Part shown: positions 8,302 to 14,400 of the stretch, one piece after another | How positions within the stretch are numbered: the stretch's first letter is position 1 | Layout of the letters: each line of letters begins with the position of its first letter | Source of the DNA: CAVXFB01 sp963760935 | GTDB taxonomy: Bacteria; Planctomycetota; Planctomycetia; Pirellulales; Thermoguttaceae | Length of the DNA stretch: 64,000 bases | Direction of reading: 5' to 3' | Assembly (NCBI GenBank): GCA_963760935.1 | Contig: CAVXFB010000007.1 | Span: 1 to 64,000, forward strand | Position numbers and translations under genes: made by a program | Notes under the pieces: generated by a model | Seen by the model: only the letters and a program-made list of their open reading frames with translations | Told to the model about the DNA's origin: nothing | The model's database searches: none

Positions 8302-8376
8302 CTACTCGTCGGGGAGGAGGTGCCGATACATTTGCTGCATCTGTTCCGTTTGATGAACTAGCCCCGGCCGCCACAT
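8302..8376 (-). pseudogene. Possible C-terminal tail of a second tyrosine recombinase
   Basis: A short minus-strand frame ends LVHQTEQMQQMYRHLLPDE. This resembles the final Y-containing segment of tyrosine recombinases (H-x-TxxMxxxYxHL). Nothing upstream in frame extends it into a recombinase domain. It may be a scar of an earlier integrase in the same island, or chance. Confidence 0.25.
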
Positions 8377-8440
8377 TACGTGAAGGGGCATAATTGAGGA
8401 ACCAGCGCCCGTAAGTTGGCGCTAAACATCAGCCTCTGTT

Positions 8441-8713
8441 CTATGTCGCCGGCGGGTGCAGAATCTGTGGTTCGCTGTCAAAGTCCGTTATGACGAGTTG
8501 CACCGTCCATTTGCGGTGCTTGCCATTCTTCTCACAGCGATTATAATGATCTGGCGGCAGACCGACACCGATTGCTCGGTCTTTGTATTGTTTGATGCCA
8601 GCCAGCCAGGTGCGGCCATCCCGAGTGGTGCTCGGGGGCACGAGCCATGACAGCCTCTTGGGGAGTTGTCGTGGTAGGCATTTGGCACAGGCGTGGCAAC
8701 GATGGCTAGTCAT
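8441..8713 (-). CDS. Uncertain small Cys/Arg-rich protein
   Basis: From ATG 8713 the frame reads MTSHRCHACAKCLPRQL, with CHACAKC at the N-terminus, then WLVPPSTTRDGRTWLAGIKQYKDRAIGVG and a beta-like end WTVQLVITDFDSEPQ. The mixture of a Cys cluster and ordinary globular sequence looks protein-like, whereas the longer upstream part of the same frame is low-complexity and is probably not coding. It lies on the same strand as the island genes. Function is not recognised, and even coding status is uncertain. Confidence 0.35.
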   Translation of the reverse strand: MTSHRCHACAKCLPRQLPKRLSWLVPPSTTRDGRTWLAGIKQYKDRAIGVGLPPDHYNRCEKNGKHRKWTVQLVITDFDSEPQILHPPAT

Positions 8714-8888
8714 TGCGTTCAAGCCGAGCGCCGTGAAATCAACGCCGTCCTCTATGCCACCGAGCCAGCAAGCGGTGACTCGGTAGGACACAGACGCCTC
8801 GCAGCGAGGGCGCAAGCGTTCACGGCATTCTGCCGAGCGGTTCCTAGGCACCCAAGCAGCACGAGCAGCACGTCCGGCTGGCCTTGCA

Positions 8889-9026
8889 CTAGGTCCGCCC
8901 CAAAGCCGCGGCCTCCATTTCTTTCTTACTTGCGATTGTCTGCACTTCTGGTTCGCCAAGTCGATCAATTTGGGATCCTTCGAACTCCGACTTCCTGGAT
9001 GGGGCGGTGGACAGTCGAGCGACCAT
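8889..9026 (-). CDS. Possible 45-residue peptide of phage-like island
   Basis: ATG 9026 opens MVARLSTAPSRKSEFEG and ends KKEMEAAALGRT. The composition (charged, helical at the end) is that of a real short protein, and it lies in line with the other minus-strand island genes just before the divergent excisionase-like gene. There is no recognisable domain. Coding status is only weakly supported. Confidence 0.3.
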   Translation of the reverse strand: MVARLSTAPSRKSEFEGSQIDRLGEPEVQTIASKKEMEAAALGRT

Positions 9027-9144
9027 GTATAGGCGGTTGGCTGAACTGGTGGAGGCCGATGTCCGGGCTTTTGAAAATTGCGACAACTGAGATGAATGAG
9101 CCACACGGGGATTGCGGCAAATAGATTTTAGATCGGTTTGAGCG

Positions 9145-9483
9145 ATGGCACGCCCACACGCGCAACTTGATGCCCTCACTCCTGGCCAACTAGCCAAGCG
9201 CTGGGACATCGGTGCGGACCGGGCACGTCGTCTGGTGGAAAGTGGGAAGATCCCGGGAGCGTTTCGGATTCCATCCGTGGGCCGGTACGGCGAGACGACC
9301 AAGATTCCCCTCGTCGCCGTCATGGAAATAGAACAGGAGTGGGCGATCGTGCCCAGCGAGAACGGGCCGCACCGGACGCTACGAAGGCGACGGAGCGGCT
9401 CGCCGCCGCTAAAGCACTTTCCCGAACTCAGGCACGCTTCGCCTGAGCCCGACGTTGAATCTCCTTCAGGCGATCGGTGTTGA
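9145..9483 (+). CDS. Excisionase-like HTH protein
   Basis: The 112-residue product begins MARPHAQLDALTPGQLAKRWDIGADRARRL, a winged-helix/MerR-like HTH typical of Xis or other recombination directionality factors. The core is followed by ESGKIPGAFRIPSVGRYGETTKIPLVAVMEI, which matches the wing and the second strand of that fold. The C-terminal 30 residues are low-complexity. The gene faces the integrase gene, and their 3' ends overlap by 56 bp (9428-9483), so antisense effects between the two transcripts are possible. The context supports a role in excision control; it could also be a simple repressor. Confidence 0.6.
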   Translation: MARPHAQLDALTPGQLAKRWDIGADRARRLVESGKIPGAFRIPSVGRYGETTKIPLVAVMEIEQEWAIVPSENGPHRTLRRRRSGSPPLKHFPELRHASPEPDVESPSGDRC

Positions 9484-10483
9484 GATGGACGTAACGCCTG
9501 GTCATCTCGGGGTCTGTATGGCCCATCAACTCAGCAAGTTCCATATCGCCGACCTTACCAACCGATTCGGTTCCGAACGTATGACGATGGGAATACAATA
9601 CGAGCCGCTCGCCACCCTTGTCCGTGATACCGGCCCGGTTGCGAAGGCGGTCCATCTTCTCGACCAAACAGTCCTTTGTATAGGGCCTGCCGCGCGAGTT
9701 GAGGAAGACGTAGTCCTCAGGCTCAGTTGGTTTTCGGGCCAACCAGCGGCACATCATCAGCACGGTGCGGTGCAGCGGAATGATGCGAGGGCGAGGCTTC
9801 TTCATCCGGGTGATTGTTTTGTGTTCGGGGATGATCCAGAGGCCACGTTCCAGATCGACCCACTCCCAGATCAAGGATCGCAACTCTCCGGGACGGCATC
9901 CGGTACGCAGCAGGGCGATCAAAAACCTACGGAATGGACGGTCCGTGTGCTGGAGCAGGGCCTTGAACTCACCTTCGGTGACAACCCGCGTCCGCCCCTG
10001 AGCTTTGGGGCAGTCTTTGTACCGGGGAATGGGGCTGCTGTCGATGTACTCGTTCTCGACGGCCCAGTTGAGTACCTGCCGGATCGTGGTGATCGTATCC
10101 TTGATCGTCGTCGGGCTGTACTCGGCCTTGGCCATCTCCTGATGGACCTTGGCCATGTGGAGCTTCCGCATTTCGCAGACGCGCAGCCGTGGACCGAGGA
10201 TCTTCAACGCGCGGAGGATTCCGTAGCGAAACGCGAGGTAGCTGTTGGGCTTTTTCGTCGCCTTGATGTGGTCGAGGTACTCGTCGGACAGCTCCGAGAC
10301 GGTGGCGTTCAGCCAGTCCCGGTCTTCAATGACACCCTTCTTCGCCCGTGCCCGAAGCGATTTCAGCTTACGGCAGGCGGCGGTGTAGTCCTTGTCGAGG
10401 TACACCCGCTTCCCAGATACAGTAGCACACCACCAACCAGTAGCACCTTGCAGCCAAGGCTTATCGGACGGCTTACGAGCCAT
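9428..10483 (-). CDS. int: Tyrosine recombinase / integrase
   Basis: The enzyme would integrate and excise the island by strand exchange at an attachment site. The start chosen is ATG 10483 (MARKPSDKPW), giving about 351 residues; a start 15 bases earlier is possible. The N-terminal half has a SAM-like core-binding domain (VSELSDEYLDHIK, LHMAKVHQEMAKAEYS). The catalytic domain shows the first Arg in RTGCRPGELRSL, a Lys in the beta-hairpin region, YSHRHTFGTE (Arg of HxxR with Tyr replacing the first His), the His in LMGHTDPEM and the nucleophile Tyr in TRRYVHL. All catalytic positions needed for activity appear present. A tRNA-Pro 3' fragment lies about 160 bp upstream. Confidence 0.93.
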   Translation of the reverse strand: MARKPSDKPWLQGATGWWCATVSGKRVYLDKDYTAACRKLKSLRARAKKGVIEDRDWLNATVSELSDEYLDHIKATKKPNSYLAFRYGILRALKILGPRLRVCEMRKLHMAKVHQEMAKAEYSPTTIKDTITTIRQVLNWAVENEYIDSSPIPRYKDCPKAQGRTRVVTEGEFKALLQHTDRPFRRFLIALLRTGCRPGELRSLIWEWVDLERGLWIIPEHKTITRMKKPRPRIIPLHRTVLMMCRWLARKPTEPEDYVFLNSRGRPYTKDCLVEKMDRLRNRAGITDKGGERLVLYSHRHTFGTESVGKVGDMELAELMGHTDPEMTRRYVHLNTDRLKEIQRRAQAKRA

Positions 10484-10646
10484 AGACGGACCTCCCACAG
10501 AGTCAAAGGACCTACTGCGAGAAGCCCGGAGGAACCGGCCAGCTATACCCGATTCCGTGTGCCGCTTTAGTGTATAGCCGGTCGTGTCGGGTTTCGATAA
10601 CTACACGGCAACGACGCAACTCGTTGCCCTGTAGTGTTTTCCAAAG

Positions 10647-10688
10647 TCGGGGCGAGAGGATTTGAACCTCCGGCCTCTTGGTCCCGAA
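10647..10688 (-). other. tRNA-Pro(CGG) 3' fragment, probable attachment core
   Basis: The reverse strand reads from the anticodon loop TTCGGGA to the discriminator: 3' anticodon stem CCAAG, T arm GGAGG-TTCAAAT-CCTCT and acceptor strand CGCCCCG followed by A. The 5' half of the tRNA is missing, and the bases before the loop (CGTCT) do not pair with CCAAG. A partial tRNA 3' half close to an integrase gene is the usual sign of integration into a tRNA gene. The intact tRNA-Pro is not in the window. Confidence 0.7.
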
Positions 10689-10762
10689 AGACGTTTTTTG
10701 CTCCGCCAAAACCGCCCGTAACGTCAAAGTATTTGGGACTTTACGCTCTCCGGCCACGAATT

Positions 10763-10840
10763 GCAAGGCGTCGCAAACTACCTCCGAGTTTTGCGAGGAA
10801 AAGGGGTACTTCTTGAGCGAAGGGGGTAGAAAGGGGTAGT
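10763..10840. repeat. Copy B of the ~78-bp TACCCC-motif repeat
   Basis: This is homologous to 4369-4445 and lies just beyond the tRNA-Pro fragment. On the minus strand it holds CTACCCC, CTACCCCC and GTACCCC at intervals of about 10-25 bases. Iterated short motifs next to an attachment core are typical of integrase or Xis arm sites. The region 10499-10933 otherwise contains no credible gene. Confidence 0.6.
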
Positions 10841-10933
10841 CCGAACTTGGACCGTTCACGCGTATGAGTGCATGGCCATCAGTGGCCAAGCCGTTCGGAT
10901 AAGCGCTCGTTAAGTCTGGTGACAAAACGCTTG

Positions 10934-11425
10934 TCAGCTTGCGGGGGATTCACCCGCAGTACCGAGAGTTGGTGACGCGGAGCCGTTGGCCAACTCAGCG
11001 GCGCGTCTACGCCTGCGCTCGGGAATGTCACCTTCGGCCAATGCTTGCATGCGCCAGGTGATCCGCCTTACCAACCAATCCTTGTTGCGGGAGTTGGTCT
11101 GCTCACCGAACACCGCGACATATTGATTCCGAAGTTCATTTGCGGTCATCCGCCGAAGCGCGGCAACCACTTGCTCAACGTCGAGGTAACATCCTTCTTC
11201 TTCTTGGGGTTCCGAGAGTCGTTTAGCACAGTCGGCACTGAGCACCGTTTCCTCGGAAGCCTCAGGGACCGTTGGGCAGGACTTCGAGGGTTCTTCCCGG
11301 CTGCGATCATCGCTGGAAAGTACGGCCCGGGCACAGAGTCGTAGGACTCCACCGGCCAAAATGGCGGCTGTCTCCGAGAGACGCTCATCAGGCGTCAAAG
11401 ACAACGGATCATCAAAAGATCGCAT
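10934..11425 (-). CDS. DUF2924-like protein
   Basis: The 163-residue product has a low-complexity N-terminal half and a conserved C-terminal block LRRMTANELRNQYVAVFGEQTNSRNKDWLVRRITWRMQALAEGDI. The order (M/T)ANELR, FGE, SRNKxxLxRRIxWRxQ is the hallmark of the DUF2924 family, small helical proteins usually found beside serine recombinases and phage-like islands. No recombinase neighbour of the serine type is present here. The function of the family is not established; DNA-binding is often assumed. Its start ATG 11425 is the first in frame. It marks the right side of the integrase region. Confidence 0.7.
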   Translation of the reverse strand: MRSFDDPLSLTPDERLSETAAILAGGVLRLCARAVLSSDDRSREEPSKSCPTVPEASEETVLSADCAKRLSEPQEEEGCYLDVEQVVAALRRMTANELRNQYVAVFGEQTNSRNKDWLVRRITWRMQALAEGDIPERRRRRAAELANGSASPTLGTAGESPAS

Positions 11426-11749
11426 GGGACACCTGCTGAGTCGCCCCTTAGCCGTCTGTTTCGTTTGGGGAGAGTAGGGGAATCAGCCATTTTATCGTGA
11501 CAACGGGCTCTGTACCACCATAAGTAGTGCCAGTGCCGCGGGAATTCGGAGAACGAGACGCGGGAAAAACCCCAATATTTCCCAAATTAGAGAAATGGCC
11601 CAAACGAGTTGATTTTCGCCGTGTGTGAACGGCTGGCCGAGAGTTCAGCGTCTGGGCGGCAAGCCGGATCGGGTGCAGACGCTAGGTATTGTGTCTGGAG
11701 CTGTCTCGGAACTGTCAACGTAGCCCTCGGTTAACCGATCTCATAACGG
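11426..11749. other. Gene-free stretch between DUF2924 gene and restriction island
   Basis: No open frame with protein-like composition, tRNA or strong hairpin was seen. It may contain the promoter of the DUF2924 gene and the 3' end of the restriction operon transcript. Confidence 0.5.
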
Positions 11750-12013
11750 TCATGCGCCCTGCGGTTTTCCACGCAATCGTTCCAATGCCCCCGCAAGCGT
11801 CGGTTCTGGAGCTGGTTCCTGGTACGAGCAGAGATTGTAGTCCGCGATACTTTTATCTCGGCAGTTGAAGAGATTGGCGACAAGGAACTCGCGATCCTCC
11901 ACTGACAGCGCCGCCAAGTCGCTATCGTGGACCTCTACCACTGCATCTTGCAGAGAAGCGTAGCCGCGCCGGATCGCTTCTTTGGAGTCCGTGAAAATTC
12001 GGATGCGAATCAT
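11750..12013 (-). CDS. Small acidic protein coupled to the hsdM stub
   Basis: The start chosen is ATG 12013 (MIRIRIFTDSKEAIRRG), which overlaps the TGA of the hsdM stub as ATGA; an upstream ATG would overlap that gene further. The product has about 87 residues and is acidic in the middle (VEVHDSDLAALSVEDREFL), with a proline-rich tail. It belongs to the same minus-strand run as hsdS and the PrrC-like gene. The family is not recognised. Its position at the end of a restriction/anticodon-nuclease operon would allow a regulatory or antitoxin-like role, but nothing in the sequence shows this. Confidence 0.45.
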   Translation of the reverse strand: MIRIRIFTDSKEAIRRGYASLQDAVVEVHDSDLAALSVEDREFLVANLFNCRDKSIADYNLCSYQEPAPEPTLAGALERLRGKPQGA

Positions 12014-12192
12014 AGGTATCCCTTTCTGCAAGCATGCTTCTTCGCCGCCGCCTCGTAGTTGTTACAGACGTAGCGCAGGGACAGGAACAAGAGCATGTAG
12101 TCGCGGAAGTCGTCCGCGTTCATCGCTCCGTGCAGCGTATCGGCGATGCTCCAAAGGGTCTTGCCAAGTTGCTTTTGGTCGAGTTCCGTCAT
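12010..12192 (-). pseudogene. hsdM: hsdM N-terminal stub (type I DNA methyltransferase)
   Basis: Only 60 residues remain. MTELDQKQLGKTLWSIADTL, then HGAMNADDFRDYMLLFLSLRY and NNYEAAAKK, are the standard opening of HsdM, which normally exceeds 500 residues and carries the SAM and NPPF motifs. None of these catalytic parts follow anywhere downstream. The stub starts by ATGA overlap with the PrrC-like gene and ends by ATGA overlap with the next small gene. The lost methyltransferase means that this locus cannot modify DNA by itself. Confidence 0.8.
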
Positions 12193-13358
12193 GGTGTGTC
12201 GTGATCCTCGCCTGTGTCTGTGAGCAGGCCGGGAAAATGTTCTAGATTGAACGCGTGCAGTTGGATGAATTTGTGTAGCATCCGGCGGAACTCCTGCTTG
12301 TTGTCGTCGCCCATCTCTGTCGGCTCGTAGAGCGAATAGCCGCCGTGGCTGAGTATATGGAGCAGCCGCGTATGGAGCCGACCTTCGAGATCGTCCGCGT
12401 TGCGCTTGATGCAGTCGGCGAAGTTTCCATAGCCGAGGAAGCTGGCGGTCTTCTCCGCGATCGCACGCAATGAGTTGAAATGATATGTATTGAGCGTCCC
12501 GTTCTGATCGGTGCCATACAACTCGATCAGAGTCGCAACGTGGTGGAAGAACGGCGTTGCTTCGGTGTTACGCACGACGTAATCGCCCGACACCGGGTTC
12601 CGGCCAAGGAAGTATCGGCGTGACTTTGTTTTGAGCTCGTTCCAGAGCACATTGTGAAACAACGGATGATGCGTGGAGATGACGACGCCAGGCGGGGCGG
12701 CCGCTTCCTTCAGCATGCTCGCCAGATGCGTTGCGACCAAGACCGCGTTCTGCTCGTCCAGGGAGGAGATCGGATCGTCGATGTAGATGTACCGCGCCCA
12801 GTCGTACGCCGTGGTTTCTGGATCGAGTCTGATCTCCACGATCGCAAGAAAAAAACACCAGATGAATATATTCTCCTCGCCACGAGAGATCTTGATGTTC
12901 TCGGCCGTCTCCGACCTGACTTCCCCGTCTTGCTCGACCAGCACTTCACGATTGAAACTCACCCGCCCTTCCTCAAGTGTCCCATCTTCGTCGTACGTCA
13001 GATCGATGCGGAACCCGAAGTCAGCATAGCGATCAAGGAGCGTCCGAACACGATTTTCAATCTCGAACTCGCCGAGGCCCTTGAAGAATGAGGATTTCGG
13101 ATTCAGTTCCAGAACACGCCGCTCGTCGTCATCGAGATCGTTGTCCCATGTGAATAGGTCTTCGGTGAACGCATTGAAGTAGAGCGTATCGCGTTTGTTC
13201 AGATTGTTCGTGTCTTTGCCGAGATCTTTGAACTCAGTAGACAGGCGAGTTTTCCCGGTGCTGTTGTAGGCGTAGAGCAGCACGAACGGCTTGGCTTGAA
13301 GCTCGTCGCGCAAATGTTGAGCTAGCGCCGGCAGGTCCCTGAAGGTCTGGACGGTCAT
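12189..13358 (-). CDS. PrrC-like anticodon nuclease candidate (ABC-type ATPase)
   Basis: PrrC is a tRNA anticodon nuclease held inactive by a type I restriction enzyme and released when phage proteins disturb it. This 389-residue protein is close in length to E. coli PrrC. It has a Walker A AYNSTGKT (residues 30-37), a signature-like ISRGEEN (158-164), Walker B YIYIDDPISSLDE (190-202) and a switch His in VISTHHP (227-233). The C-terminal region contains R298, E302 and H334: spacing 4 and 32, the same as the Arg-Glu-His triad I recall for E. coli PrrC (320/324/356). H338 is a second candidate His. It lies between hsdS and hsdM and overlaps both by ATGA. A plain AAA ATPase of restriction loci is the alternative. 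Confidence 0.65.
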   Translation of the reverse strand: MTVQTFRDLPALAQHLRDELQAKPFVLLYAYNSTGKTRLSTEFKDLGKDTNNLNKRDTLYFNAFTEDLFTWDNDLDDDERRVLELNPKSSFFKGLGEFEIENRVRTLLDRYADFGFRIDLTYDEDGTLEEGRVSFNREVLVEQDGEVRSETAENIKISRGEENIFIWCFFLAIVEIRLDPETTAYDWARYIYIDDPISSLDEQNAVLVATHLASMLKEAAAPPGVVISTHHPLFHNVLWNELKTKSRRYFLGRNPVSGDYVVRNTEATPFFHHVATLIELYGTDQNGTLNTYHFNSLRAIAEKTASFLGYGNFADCIKRNADDLEGRLHTRLLHILSHGGYSLYEPTEMGDDNKQEFRRMLHKFIQLHAFNLEHFPGLLTDTGEDHDTP

Positions 13359-14397
13359 GCGTCGAGCTCCTCAGTTGACGGAAACAATTGCTGCATCAGG
13401 CCCTTTTTATGCGTTCTGAGGACGGCGAGCTTGTCGGCTTCGGCGGCGATCCGAGCGTCGAGGGAGGAGAGGCAGTCGGCGATCCGCTGCTGCTCTTCAA
13501 TCTGCGGTAGCCAAATCGGCATTTCAGTGATCATAGACATGCGGACGGAATCGACAGAGTTCTTTGCACTCATCTGCTTCACGCGCTTTTTGAAGTGCAA
13601 TGAGAAATATTGAAAGAAAAACTGCCCACTTGTGTTGCCACTGAAATCGTAGATGCAGTACACGCGTTGGTGGAAATCAAACTTACCCTTGATGTAGTGG
13701 TAGTTTTCGCCTTCGCGGGGGAAAAGCTGCTGCATCAGGCCTTTCTTATGAGCCTTCAGCGTCTCCACTTTCCGCCCCTGCGCCGCGATTACCTCATCCA
13801 GCGACGTCAGACAGTCGGCGATTTTTTGCTGCTCTTTCTCATAAGCGGGAAATGCGACTTCGATTTTTCCGAGACGTGTCGCCGAGATGGCGTAAACTTT
13901 CGTCCCTTGAGCTTCTTTCATGATCTGCGAGCGAATCGAGCCCGATCGGAACAGATGCCCCCCAAAGCCAAGGATAAGCCTCTCGTCATTTCGACGAGCA
14001 AGGATCGTATGTTGGCCGGAAAGCAATCGCTCGCCGTTGAGACGCACGATCTCAATGCTCTTGCCCACGTCGTTCGTGTCTTCGGATGCATCGGCGAAGA
14101 TCAAGTCCCCCTCGACACAGTAATCCTCGGAATCGAAAGGTGGAAGCGGCTCGGTGTCGTTGATGTATGGGACTGATTCCTGTGCGATGTCGAAGAGTGT
14201 CTGAAACTTCGTGTGAATATCGCCATAGTGGATGTTCTTGACGGAGCCGCGCTGGTAATTCAGCTTGTCTCGTGATAGAGCATTATTTCTCATGAACGAA
14301 TAGAGACGCTCATCGGCTCCGTCGGCCACGCCTCGCCGTCCCGAAACTCCGGAAACCGCAGCTTCGGTATCAATGCTCGGTTGTCATCTTTTGGCAT
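13355..14397 (-). pseudogene. hsdS: hsdS, type I specificity subunit, frameshifted
   Basis: HsdS recognises the DNA target through two TRDs. The natural start appears to be ATG 14397 (MPKDDNRALIPKLRFPEFRDG), after which the frame shifts by one near 14310 and continues as LYSFMRNNALSRDKLNYQRG. The central conserved helix EQQKIADCLTSLDE with HKKGLMQQLFP and the C-terminal copy EEQQRIADCLSSLD with HKKGLMQQLFP are both present. TRD1 is of normal size, but the second TRD between them is only about 75 residues, roughly half the usual. The frameshift may be a read error; the short TRD2 is not explained that way. It starts three bases after the hsdR stop. Confidence 0.8.
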
Positions 14398-14400
14398 CGC

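Noticed and set aside
10634..10816. Plus-strand frame beginning GARGFEPPASWSR
   Set aside because: This is the well-known spurious translation of the antisense of a tRNA T arm and anticodon region.
10512..10925. Long minus-strand frame across the tRNA-Pro fragment and repeat B
   Set aside because: Its translation is derived from tRNA and repeat sequence, with no protein-like conservation; such frames commonly arise from tRNA antisense.
12654..13091. Plus-strand frame antisense to the PrrC-like gene
   Set aside because: Mirror of a well-supported gene on the other strand; no independent motifs.
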